Below are positions 51,187 through 58,829 of a DNA stretch of 64,000 bases, piece by piece (the stretch's first letter is position 1; each line of letters starts with the position of its first letter). Source of the stretch: Mycolicibacter longobardus (lineage in GTDB: Bacteria; Actinomycetota; Actinomycetes; Mycobacteriales; Mycobacteriaceae). The position numbers were made by a program, and so were the translations under genes. Below the pieces are notes generated by a model. It saw nothing but the letters and a program-made list of their open reading frames with translations. It searched no databases and was not told where the DNA came from. The DNA lies in the NCBI RefSeq assembly GCF_002102265.1, contig NZ_LQPG01000007.1, forward strand, positions 248,001 through 312,000, read 5' to 3'.

Positions 51187-52431
51187 TTACCAGGTAACGG
51201 GGAGTTCGTAGACGCCGTAGGCGAGCCGGTCGTTCTTGAACGGGATCTCGTCGATACCCACCGCCAACTTCAGCGTCGGGATGCGCCGGAACAGGGTGCG
51301 GAAGGCGACCACCATCTCGGCGCGGGCCAGCTGTTGACCGACGCACTGATGCGGACCGAATCCGAACGCCATGTGCTGGCGGGCCGGCCGCGCCAGATCC
51401 AGCACCTCGGGCTCGGGGAAGGCGGTCGGGTCCCAGTTGGCCGGCGCCAGGTCGATGATGATGCCCTCACCGGCCCGGATGGTCTCGCCGCCGATCTCGA
51501 TGTCCTCCAACGCGACTCGGCGCTGGCCGGTGTGGATGATCGACAGGTAGCGCAGCAGTTCCTCGACCGCGTTGGCGATCGCGGCGTCGTCGTCACCGCG
51601 GAACACCGCGGTCTTCTCGGCGATCTTGTCGGGCTCATGCAACAGCGCCACGATTCCCAGGCCGATCATGTTCGCGGTGGTCTCATGGCCGGCGATCAGC
51701 ATCCCGGTGCCCAGCTGGGTGGCCTCCCGCACCGACAGCTCGTTGTTCTTCACCCGCTTGCCCAGGTCGGAGACCATGTCGTCGGCCGGCTCGGCCATCC
51801 GACTCTCCAGCAACCGGACCAGGTATTTGGACAGTTCGGTGGCGCCCTCGGCGAGGTCGTCGGAGGTGGCGTTGCGGTCGACGCCCATGGTGGCGTGCTG
51901 CTGGAAGAATTCGTGGTCCTCATAGGGCACGCCGAGCAGTTCGCTGATCACCAGCGAGGGAATCGGCAGCGCGAATCCTTCGATCAGGTCGGCCGGCTGC
52001 GGTCCGGCCAGGATCGCGTCGAGGTGTTCGTCGGTGATGCGTTGCGCGACCGGGGTAAGCGCCGCGACACGCTTCATGGTCAACGACGGGGACAGGATCC
52101 GGCGGTACCGGATGTGCTCGGCACCGTCGGTGGTGAACACCGACTTGGGCCGGTGGTCGACGCTGGCGCGCATCATCTCGTTCCAGTGCGGGAAGCCGGG
52201 CTGGTGGTCGTCGACGCTGACCCTGGGATCGGAGAACAGCTCGCGCACCGCGTCGTAACCGGTGATCAACCACGGCGTGCTGCCATCCCAGATCCGCACC
52301 CGGCTCAGTGGGCGTTCCGCGGCCAGCGCCATGGTCTCCGGCGGCGGCGCAAAGGGGCACCGGCCGTCGCGGCTCATCGGGTATTCCGGTGTTGCGGTGG
52401 TCGCAATGGTGGGTGCGTCGGTCACGCTCAC
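51187..52431 (-). CDS. cytochrome P450
   Basis: 414 residues from GTG at 52431, overlapping the ferredoxin stop (GTGA). Heme loop FGFGPHQCVGQQLARAE, I-helix LIAGHETTANMIG, K-helix EELLRYLS. The layout resembles CYP105/CYP107-like enzymes. The ferredoxin encoded just upstream is its probable redox partner. Followed by an amidohydrolase. Confidence 0.94.
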   Translation of the reverse strand: MSVTDAPTIATTATPEYPMSRDGRCPFAPPPETMALAAERPLSRVRIWDGSTPWLITGYDAVRELFSDPRVSVDDHQPGFPHWNEMMRASVDHRPKSVFTTDGAEHIRYRRILSPSLTMKRVAALTPVAQRITDEHLDAILAGPQPADLIEGFALPIPSLVISELLGVPYEDHEFFQQHATMGVDRNATSDDLAEGATELSKYLVRLLESRMAEPADDMVSDLGKRVKNNELSVREATQLGTGMLIAGHETTANMIGLGIVALLHEPDKIAEKTAVFRGDDDAAIANAVEELLRYLSIIHTGQRRVALEDIEIGGETIRAGEGIIIDLAPANWDPTAFPEPEVLDLARPARQHMAFGFGPHQCVGQQLARAEMVVAFRTLFRRIPTLKLAVGIDEIPFKNDRLAYGVYELPVTW

Positions 52432-52625
52432 TCCTCGACGATCTGGATAGCTCCGGACGGACAGACTCGGACCGCTTGCCGCACGGCGTCGGCCAATTCC
52501 TCGGGGGGGTTCTGGTCGAGCAGGACGACGACACCGTCCTCGTCACGCTGGTCGAACACCCGGGGCGCAAAGCCCACGCACTGTCCCGACGACGCGCAGA
52601 TGTCCTGGTCGGCGGTCACCTTCAT
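52428..52625 (-). CDS. [3Fe-4S] ferredoxin
   Basis: 65 residues. Cluster ligands: Cys10, Cys16 (CASSGQC) and Cys55 (VCPSGAI); the fourth cysteine of [4Fe-4S] ferredoxins is replaced by Ser/Ala, as usual for P450-type [3Fe-4S] proteins. Start at 52625 overlaps the TetR stop by 4 bp and the stop overlaps the P450 start. Probably delivers electrons to that P450, and perhaps the pair at 40744-43286. Confidence 0.93.
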   Translation of the reverse strand: MKVTADQDICASSGQCVGFAPRVFDQRDEDGVVVLLDQNPPEELADAVRQAVRVCPSGAIQIVEE

Positions 52626-53314
52626 CGCGGACCTCCCCGTACCGGTGTGACCGGGGCCAGCCACAACCCCACGACGGCGTCGATGAGGTCCGACCCGGCC
52701 TCCGCCCAGCTCAGGGACGCCGACGAGCCGGCGGCCAACGCACGTTCGTGGTCGGCGCAGGTGTGCATCAACAGGTTTCGGGCCATCACGTTGCGTGCCT
52801 GATGCACCCGGACCGGAAGATCCGGAAGGCAGGTGTTGATGCCGTCGATGACCTGCACCAGCGATGCCGAACTCAGCGCGTCCTTGACGATGATGTTGTG
52901 GTAGGCCGGGTCGGCCATCACCTGTGCGGCAAACCGCGCGTACCAGGTCGGGTTCCCCAGTGCGGCAAGGTGATCGGTGAGCGGCCGGACCAGACACGAC
53001 ACCCAGTCACGCAGGTCGGTGGATTCCAGCGCACCCGAGACCATCTCCTCGCGCAGCCGCTCGACCGGAACCCGGTGGCGACGCTCGATCTCGCGCACCA
53101 GGTCGGTTTTGGTGCCGAAGTGGTAGCCGACGGCGGCGTTGTTGCCCTGTCCGGCGGCTTCGCTGACCTGACGGTTGGAGACCGCGAAGACCCCGTGCTC
53201 GGCGAACAGCTGTTCGGCCGCGGTCAGGATCGCCTCCCGCGTGCTGTTGGCCCGCTCGGCCCGCACAACCCGATCTGCGGTGGTCACGGCGTCAGTCAAC
53301 CGCGAATCGCACAT
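52622..53314 (-). CDS. TetR-family transcriptional regulator
   Basis: 230 residues from ATG at 53314; GTG at 53287 is an alternative. Helix-turn-helix VFAVSNRQVSEAAGQGNNAAV with GYHFGTKTDLVREIERRH. The start codon overlaps the operator-like motif at 53314-53335. It is co-transcribed with the ferredoxin and P450, and very likely controls this operon and the divergent SDR/NTF2-like promoter (54223-54244), where the same motif recurs. Confidence 0.92.
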   Translation of the reverse strand: MCDSRLTDAVTTADRVVRAERANSTREAILTAAEQLFAEHGVFAVSNRQVSEAAGQGNNAAVGYHFGTKTDLVREIERRHRVPVERLREEMVSGALESTDLRDWVSCLVRPLTDHLAALGNPTWYARFAAQVMADPAYHNIIVKDALSSASLVQVIDGINTCLPDLPVRVHQARNVMARNLLMHTCADHERALAAGSSASLSWAEAGSDLIDAVVGLWLAPVTPVRGGPR

Positions 53315-53335
53315 TAAGTCAAGCGATTGATTTAA
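53314..53335. promoter_or_regulatory. operator-like dyad A for the 52.6-kb TetR
   Basis: Arms TTAAGTCAA and TTGATTTAA around GCGA, 8 of 9 arm positions complementary. It spans the TetR start codon and the SDR stop codon. 20 of 22 positions are identical to the motif at 54223-54244. Confidence 0.65.
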
Positions 53336-54162
53336 TTCTTTTCGCCGTCGGTCGGCTTGGCGCGGCGGGGGATCGCCTTGCCCGCGACCGTGCCGCCGTC
53401 CACCGGCAGCACCACGCCGGTCACGTAGCGGGAGCGCTCACCGGCCAGGTACAGCGCCGCTTCGGCGACGTCGGCGGCGGTCCCCTCCCTCTTCAGGGGC
53501 CGGTCGGCGCGCATCCTCTCGCGGATCGCCGCCTCGTACCGTTCGAGAGCATCGGCGTCCAGGTTCGCCGCTGCTGACGACGCGACGAACGGTGTCGGAA
53601 CGTTGCCGGGCGCGATGGCATTGACCCGGATGTCGTAGTGGGCCAGTTCGATGGCGGCGGACTTGGTGAACTGGATGACGGCGGCTTTCGATGCCCGGTA
53701 GGTCATCACCCCGCCGCCGGCCTGGATGCCGCCGATCGAGGTCAGGTTGAGGATCGATCCACCGCCGGACTTCGACATGTGCCGGGCGGCGTCGCGGGTG
53801 CCGGCCATCACGCCGAGCACATTGACCGCCATGATGCGGTGAAAGTCGGCCAGGTCGTCGTCGAGGAACCGATTGTGCATGGTTCCCGAGACACCGGCGT
53901 TGTTGACCATGATGTCCAGGCCGCCGAACGTCTCGACCGCCGCCTCGACCAGCGCACTCACCTGCGCCGGGTCGGCGACGTCGGCGACCCGGAAGGTCAC
54001 GTCGGCGCCGAGTTCACCGGCGAGGGCCGCGCCGCGCTCCGGATCCAGATCGGCGATGACCACGCGGGCGCCCTCGGCGAGGAATCGTTCCGCGATCCCG
54101 CGGCCGATGCCCGATGCTCCGCCCGTGACGACAGCTACCTTGCCGGCTAGCTCGTTGACCAT
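53332..54162 (-). CDS. short-chain dehydrogenase/reductase
   Basis: 276 residues. VAVVTGGASGIGRGIAERF, VNNAGVSG, the active-site segment MTYRASKAAVIQF and APGNVPTPFV, ending VTGVVLPVDGGTVAG. Classical NAD(P)-dependent SDR, likely oxidising an alcohol formed by the operon's P450. It heads the minus-strand operon, from a promoter that carries operator copy B. Confidence 0.92.
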   Translation of the reverse strand: MVNELAGKVAVVTGGASGIGRGIAERFLAEGARVVIADLDPERGAALAGELGADVTFRVADVADPAQVSALVEAAVETFGGLDIMVNNAGVSGTMHNRFLDDDLADFHRIMAVNVLGVMAGTRDAARHMSKSGGGSILNLTSIGGIQAGGGVMTYRASKAAVIQFTKSAAIELAHYDIRVNAIAPGNVPTPFVASSAAANLDADALERYEAAIRERMRADRPLKREGTAADVAEAALYLAGERSRYVTGVVLPVDGGTVAGKAIPRRAKPTDGEKN

Positions 54163-54222
54163 CTGCGCCCTTCCGTCGAGTCCGCGCCATGCGACCGGTT
54201 CGACTCAACCCGCTTCCCCGGT

Positions 54223-54244
54223 TTCAGTCAAGCGACTGATTTAA
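54223..54244. promoter_or_regulatory. operator-like dyad B in the SDR/NTF2-like divergent promoter
   Basis: Same 22-bp motif as 53314-53335 with two changes, containing the inverted pair CAGTC-AAGC-GACTG. It lies between the SDR start (54162) and the NTF2-like gene (54275), so both could be controlled together by the TetR. Confidence 0.65.
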
Positions 54245-54274
54245 ATGGTCGGCCGAACTAGAGTCGGCGACATG

Positions 54275-54703
54275 ACGGGCCCCGTCTCAGCCGACGATCA
54301 GCTGGATATCTCCGCGCTGCTCTACCGCTACGCCCGCGCGGTCGACACCAAGGACTGGGCGCTGTACCGGTCGGTGTTCACCGAGGACGCCGTCATCGAC
54401 TACTCGTCGGCCGGCGCCATCTGCGGCGGCATCGACGAAGTTGCCGATTGGCTGGCGGCCGGCTTCTCCGCCATCCCGATGTCCATGCACTACATCACCA
54501 ACATCGAAATCCTGGAGCGCACCGGTGATACCGCCACGGTGCGGGCCATGTTCTACAACCCGATGCGACTGCCGGGGATGGCCGACCTGAGTTACTGCGG
54601 CGGCTACTACCACCACGAACTGGTTCTTACCGGCGACGGCTGGCGCAGCCGAAACCTGCGCGAGGAGAACGTCTGGTTCACCAATCCTGCGGCTCGCACC
54701 TGA
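54275..54703 (+). CDS. NTF2-like/SnoaL_4-type protein
   Basis: 142 residues from ATG at 54275; an ATG at 54245 would place the operator immediately at the start. LLYRYARAVDTKDWALYRSVF matches the helix of the 534-1022 protein, then MHYITNIEI and GGYYHHELV. A dehydratase, isomerase or lipid-binding role is plausible. It is the only plus-strand gene of the 54-kb regulatory pair and is followed by the VapBC insert. Confidence 0.87.
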   Translation, partial: TGPVSADDQLDISALLYRYARAVDTKDWALYRSVFTEDAVIDYSSAGAICGGIDEVADWLAAGFSAIPMSMHYITNIEILERTGDTATVRAMFYNPMRLPGMADLSYCGGYYHHELVLTGDGWRSRNLREENVWFTNPAART

Positions 54704-54718
54704 TCTCCCCAACGCGAC

Positions 54719-54747
54719 ATCACATGCGCATGCCATGCGCATGTGAT
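54719..54747. promoter_or_regulatory. 29-bp perfect inverted repeat, VapBC operator
   Basis: Arms of 14 bp (ATCACATGCGCATG and its complement) around one C. It lies directly before the VapB-like gene and includes the alternative GTG start at 54743. Such repeats are the autoregulation site of ribbon-helix-helix antitoxins. Confidence 0.75.
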
Positions 54748-54758
54748 AGTTGGCGGCC

Positions 54759-54988
54759 ATGGCAGTTGCGATTCAGATCAAAGATGTCCCGAAGAAGTTC
54801 GCGACGCGCTGGCAGCCCGCGCCGAGGCGCGCGGCCAGTCCACCCAAACGTATCTGCGGTCACTGCTGGAACGGGAGTACCAGGCGGGGCGAAACCGGCA
54901 GCTCTTGGAAGCGTTGGCTGATCATCGCAGCCTCACCATGACAGCCGCGGAGGTGACGGCCGCCATCCGCGCCGACCGCGACGGGTGA
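54759..54988 (+). pseudogene. vapB-like antitoxin with one-base frameshift
   Basis: From ATG at 54759 the frame gives MAVAIQIKDVP, the ribbon start of a VapB/FitA-type antitoxin, then shifts: the helix EEVRDALAARAEARGQSTQT is in the next frame. One G is missing near 54791 (CCGAAG rather than CCGGAAG). From GTG at 54743 the second frame is open throughout, so an 81-residue protein with a changed N-terminus (MIVGGHGSCDSDQRC) could still be made, but it would lose the DNA-binding ribbon. Sequencing error is possible. Confidence 0.7.
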
Positions 54989-54998
54989 GTTTCCTCCT

Positions 54999-55403
54999 GT
55001 GATCGTGGTGGACGCAGGCGCGCTGGTCTTGGCACTCACGAGCCGCGCTCCCCAAGGCGACGCGGCACGCGCAGCCCTGAACGGCGACGACGGCTGGCTC
55101 GCGCCCGCCCACATGCCAGGCGAGGTGCTACGCACCCTGCACAGGGCCGTCTTGCTCAAGCAATTGAAGCCTGAGGACGCCGAGGCTGCCGCCGACACCG
55201 TCACCGCACTCGCCATCGAATATGTGCTTCCCGATGCGCTGCGCCTGCGCACCGCCTGGGCGTGGCGGCACAACATCTCAATCCACGACGGCCTGTATGT
55301 GGCGGTCGCCGCCGAACACTCAGCCGCCATCATCACCGTCGACGGCCGCTTGGCCAGTGCCGCCAATCAGCTCGGTATCTCCATCGCAATCACCCTGCTC
55401 TGA
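54999..55403 (+). CDS. vapC: VapC-type PIN-domain ribonuclease toxin
   Basis: 134 residues from GTG at 54999. Acidic residues of the PIN nuclease are present: Asp5 (MIVVDAGAL), Glu42 (MPGEVLR), Asp97 (SIHDGLYV) and Asp115 (ITVDGRL). VapC toxins cleave tRNA or rRNA and are held by VapB. It begins 10 bp after the antitoxin. With the antitoxin frameshifted, a fully active toxin would be a burden, so regulation or activity may be altered. Its stop abuts the convergent hydrolase stop. Confidence 0.9.
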   Translation: MIVVDAGALVLALTSRAPQGDAARAALNGDDGWLAPAHMPGEVLRTLHRAVLLKQLKPEDAEAAADTVTALAIEYVLPDALRLRTAWAWRHNISIHDGLYVAVAAEHSAAIITVDGRLASAANQLGISIAITLL

Positions 55404-56228
55404 TCACCCGGCCAAGAACTCCAGCAGCAACTCATTGACCTGCTCGGCCTGCTCGATCTGCGGGCAGTGGCCGGAAGCGTCGACGACAACTGATCGCCCC
55501 CCGGGGATCTGGTCGGCGATCTGCTTCGACCAGCCGGGTGGGAGCAGCTTGTCGCAGGCACCTTCGACCACCAGCGTGGGCACCGAAATCCGTTCGTAGG
55601 GACGGCTGCTCGACGCCGGCGGGGGCGGCTCGGCGCCGGGCCGACGGAACCGCGCCGCCGCCACCGCCTCCCAGGCTCCGGGTGCGACGCTGGATGCGTA
55701 CCGCCGCCCCACATAGTCCTCGTCGGCGGGGTAGGCCGGATCGTGGAACAGTGCCGCCACGATCCGGCGCATCGCGGGCAGGGTCGCGTCATAGTCGTAG
55801 AGCGCGGCCATGTGCTGGTTCTGCTGGATCTCGCCACCGCCGCAGATGGCGACCAGCCGGCGCACCGGCAGCAGCGGTGCTGCCGAGGTGGTGTCGACGA
55901 GCAGCATGATCGCGCCCATCGAATTGCCCACGAAGTCCGCCGATTCGACGCCCAGTGCCGCGCAGAACCGCGCGACGTGGCGGATCCGCATACCCCGCCC
56001 GTCGTTGAAGTCGATGACCTTGGCCGACTCCCCGAACCCGAGCAGGTCCGGGGCGAGCACTCGGTGCTGCTGCGCCAGCGCGGCGATGTTGCGTTCCCAA
56101 CCGATCTCGGCACCCGCACCGAACTCCCCGCCGTGCAGCAGCACCAGCGCCGGGGCCCCCGGATCGCCGGCCTCGAGATAGGAGGTGCTCAAGCCGTCCA
56201 CCAGGACGGTCTTACGCGCGAACGGCAA
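55404..56228 (-). CDS. alpha/beta hydrolase, MhpC/BphD-like
   Basis: 274 residues from TTG at 56228, preceded by GAGGAG that directly follows the upstream stop; an ATG/GTG at 56282 would overlap the upstream gene by 44 bp. Oxyanion motif LLHGGEFGAG, nucleophile GNSMGA, acid in EGACDKLLP and histidine in ASGHCPQIEQ. The pattern is that of C-C hydrolases for meta-cleavage products, fitting the upstream MhpA/MhpB-type genes. Confidence 0.85.
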   Translation of the reverse strand: MPFARKTVLVDGLSTSYLEAGDPGAPALVLLHGGEFGAGAEIGWERNIAALAQQHRVLAPDLLGFGESAKVIDFNDGRGMRIRHVARFCAALGVESADFVGNSMGAIMLLVDTTSAAPLLPVRRLVAICGGGEIQQNQHMAALYDYDATLPAMRRIVAALFHDPAYPADEDYVGRRYASSVAPGAWEAVAAARFRRPGAEPPPPASSSRPYERISVPTLVVEGACDKLLPPGWSKQIADQIPGGRSVVVDASGHCPQIEQAEQVNELLLEFLAG

Positions 56229-56238
56229 AGTCGGCTCC

Positions 56239-56997
56239 TCAATCAGGGATAAGTGGGCCGGTCGGACGAGTCGTGGTGGCATGCACCAGCAGTTCGGCCA
56301 GTTCGGCGGGTCGGCTCAGAAACGGCGAGTGTGAGGCGTCGATGGTCAGCGGCTCGACGCCGAGGCGCTGGCAGACCAAGTCGGCCAGCCAGCGTGGATA
56401 GGCACGGTCCTGTTCGCACCGAATGAAGCTGCGCGGCAGGTCGGCCGCCCAGAAGTTCGGCACCGACACCAGGGCGACCGTGGTGTCGCCGAACCGCTCC
56501 GGTCCGAGCCGTTCAAAGGCCCACCGAACGGTCTCGTCATCACAGTCGTGGTAGAAGTACTGCCGCGCACCCTCGATGCCGGCGAACGTCATCGCCCCGT
56601 CGTCGGCGAAGTGCAGATGGGTCAACATGTCAGCGGCCGCGGTGTCGAAGAACTCGGCGCCCTCACTGCCCATGGTCATCGCGTCGGTGTAGCTGCGCCC
56701 CTCCCGGGGCAGTGCCGCGGCAAGATAAGTGATGTGGCGCACCAGATCCGGCGCCGTGTCGGCGCCCAGGGTGGCATCGAAGCCTCCCCCGGAATGTCCC
56801 ACCAGCACGTCGCCGGGCTGCAGCACGGCCGCCACCGCCTCCCGCCGGTTGTCCAGCGTGGACTCCTCGCCGACCCGGGAGCCGTGGCCGGGAAGGTCGA
56901 CGGCGATGCCGGCGTGGCCGATCTTCTCCAGCTCCGCTATCACGCGACTCCAGCACCAGCCGGCGTGAAACCCGCCGTGGACGAACACGAATCGCAT
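56239..56997 (-). CDS. alpha/beta hydrolase
   Basis: 252 residues. FVHGGFHAGWCW (oxyanion), nucleophile VGHSGGGF, acid CEQDRAYP and histidine DASHSPFLSRP: complete triad. The pattern with HAGWCW is that of esterase/hydroxynitrile-lyase-like hydrolases. It may open a lactone or ester in the same pathway. Starts 18 bp after the cyclase gene. Confidence 0.88.
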   Translation of the reverse strand: MRFVFVHGGFHAGWCWSRVIAELEKIGHAGIAVDLPGHGSRVGEESTLDNRREAVAAVLQPGDVLVGHSGGGFDATLGADTAPDLVRHITYLAAALPREGRSYTDAMTMGSEGAEFFDTAAADMLTHLHFADDGAMTFAGIEGARQYFYHDCDDETVRWAFERLGPERFGDTTVALVSVPNFWAADLPRSFIRCEQDRAYPRWLADLVCQRLGVEPLTIDASHSPFLSRPAELAELLVHATTTRPTGPLIPD

Positions 56998-57015
56998 GGG
57001 TGCTCCTGGTCCGTG

Positions 57016-58005
57016 CTACTTGATCGCGATCGGGTTCACCGGCGAGCCGACCCCGCCGGTCACCCGCAATGGTGGCGCCACCAGCTGGAACTCGTACACT
57101 CCGTCGGCGGCGCAATCGGCGGCCAGCGCACCGAGATCCCAGTACTCCCCGAGCATCATCCCCATGTCCCGCAGGCACAGCATGTGCATGGGCAGGAAGG
57201 TTCCGTCGACGCCCGACACCGGGTCCTCGACCATCAGGTTGTCGGCGGCCACCGCGGCGACGTTGTGCTCGTGCAGCCAGGGGGCGCACCGCCAGTCCAA
57301 CCCGGCGCCGGGCTCCGCACCGTTACCGGTCTGCAGAAACCTTGTCCACCAACCGGTTCGGACCAGCACGATGTCGCCGGATTCAATGGTCACCTGTTGA
57401 GCCCGTGCCACCTCGTCGAGCTCATCCGGGGTGATCGGGGTACCCAGTGGCAGAAAGGTCTCCGCGCCGCGGTGGGCGACCACATCCAGCAGCACTCCGC
57501 GGGAGGTGATGCCTTTGCCGTCGACTTTGTCGATGCCGCAGTGGTAGGCACCCAGGCTGGTCACCGAACTGGCCGGGAACCCGTTGTAGAGCTGGTCGTC
57601 GTAGTAGACGTGGGACAACGCATCCCACTGGGTGGCCGCCTGCAGCGGCATCACGATCATGTCGTCGTTGAACCGGAACGGGTTGTCGACGAAGAACTCG
57701 CTCAACTGCTGCGCCACGATGTTGCGGTGCCACTCCGGCCCGTATTGGGCCAGCGTGCTCACATCGCCGCCGTCGATGGTCATCACATGAATGGGGTTGT
57801 GCCGGAACTGGAACGCGCCCTGCGGACCCGACGATCCGAAGTCCACCCCGAGCGGGAAGACCTTGCCGTGTCGCACCAGGGCGGCAGCTTTGGCGACCGT
57901 CTCGCGCGTGATGAGGTTCAGGGTGCCCAGTTCGTCCGTATCGCCCCAGCGTCCCCAGTTGCGCACCGTCTCGGCGATCCGGCGGAATTCGGTCAGGTTG
58001 GCCAC
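57016..58005 (-). CDS. cyclase-family (PF04199-like) hydrolase, altered metal motif
   Basis: 329 residues from GTG at 58005. The kynurenine-formamidase/isatin-hydrolase family motif HxGTHxDxxxH appears as QAATQWDALSH (Gln122, Gln126, Asp128, His132), so two metal histidines are glutamine. Later segments GDIVLVRTGWW and LMVEDPVSG are typical. This variant is seen in a group of actinobacterial and other cyclase-like proteins (from memory). Probably hydrolyses a cyclic amide, lactone or diketone ring; the metal may differ. Confidence 0.85.
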   Translation of the reverse strand: MANLTEFRRIAETVRNWGRWGDTDELGTLNLITRETVAKAAALVRHGKVFPLGVDFGSSGPQGAFQFRHNPIHVMTIDGGDVSTLAQYGPEWHRNIVAQQLSEFFVDNPFRFNDDMIVMPLQAATQWDALSHVYYDDQLYNGFPASSVTSLGAYHCGIDKVDGKGITSRGVLLDVVAHRGAETFLPLGTPITPDELDEVARAQQVTIESGDIVLVRTGWWTRFLQTGNGAEPGAGLDWRCAPWLHEHNVAAVAADNLMVEDPVSGVDGTFLPMHMLCLRDMGMMLGEYWDLGALAADCAADGVYEFQLVAPPLRVTGGVGSPVNPIAIK

Positions 58006-58829
58006 GCACCCGGTCCGTTCTCAATCACGGCGGCGGTCCGGCCGCTGATGTTGCCGCCGTCGACCCAGAGCACCTGGCCGGTGACGTATCCGGCTGCCGG
58101 ACTGTTCAGGAACACCAGCGGTGCAGCCTGTTCGGCGGGAGTGGCCACCCGGCCCAGCGGTTTGGGGATGTCGTCGAGGTAGTGCTGGCCGTAGCTGCTG
58201 CGCAGCTGGTCGAGGATCGGGGTTTCGGTGACTCCGGGCGCAGTGCAGTTGATCCGGATCCCCCGCTGCGCCAGCGGGACGGCGTTGACCATGCTGTAGA
58301 GGATGATCGCCTCCTTGGACAGCCGGTAGCCGCCGTCGGCCAGGGCTGCGGGATTCGCACGGCACCACTGTAATCCGGCGGCCATGCCGTCGGAGTTCAA
58401 CAGACCGACCGAGGTCGGCGCGTTCTCGCGGTAGGCCGCCGCCGCCAGTGAGGAGACGCCGGCGATCGCCGATCCGGCCGGCATCATCGGCAGCAGGGCC
58501 TCGGTGAGGTGACGCATACCCAGGAAGTTGATGGCGACCACCCGCTCGGGATCGCCGATACCGGAGGACACGCCGGCGACATTGAACAAGGCATCGACTC
58601 GGCCGGGCCCGCGGATCGCTGCGACGGCCCGATCGATCGACGCACGGTCAGAGAGATCGGTCGCGTGGAACTCGTCGACTGCCGCCGCGGGTTCGACCCG
58701 GTCCAGGCCGATCACCTGCGCTCCGAGCTCACTCAGCTGCGCCACCAGTTCCGCGCCGATCCCCGACGCGCAGCCGGTGACCACGGTCCGTCGACCGTCG
58801 TAGCGCCAAAGCCCGGCGGCTGCGCTCAC
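57993..58829 (-). CDS. SDR, 3-alpha-hydroxysteroid dehydrogenase-like
   Basis: 278 residues from GTG at 58829. VVTGCASGIGAELVAQL, DRVEPAAAVDEFHATDLSD, FNVAGVS and the long segment before YRLSKEAIILY resemble 3-alpha-HSD/carbonyl reductase SDRs, which act on steroid-like ring alcohols. Overlaps the cyclase by 13 bp and the LLM gene by 4 bp. Confidence 0.9.
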   Translation of the reverse strand: MSAAAGLWRYDGRRTVVTGCASGIGAELVAQLSELGAQVIGLDRVEPAAAVDEFHATDLSDRASIDRAVAAIRGPGRVDALFNVAGVSSGIGDPERVVAINFLGMRHLTEALLPMMPAGSAIAGVSSLAAAAYRENAPTSVGLLNSDGMAAGLQWCRANPAALADGGYRLSKEAIILYSMVNAVPLAQRGIRINCTAPGVTETPILDQLRSSYGQHYLDDIPKPLGRVATPAEQAAPLVFLNSPAAGYVTGQVLWVDGGNISGRTAAVIENGPGAWPT

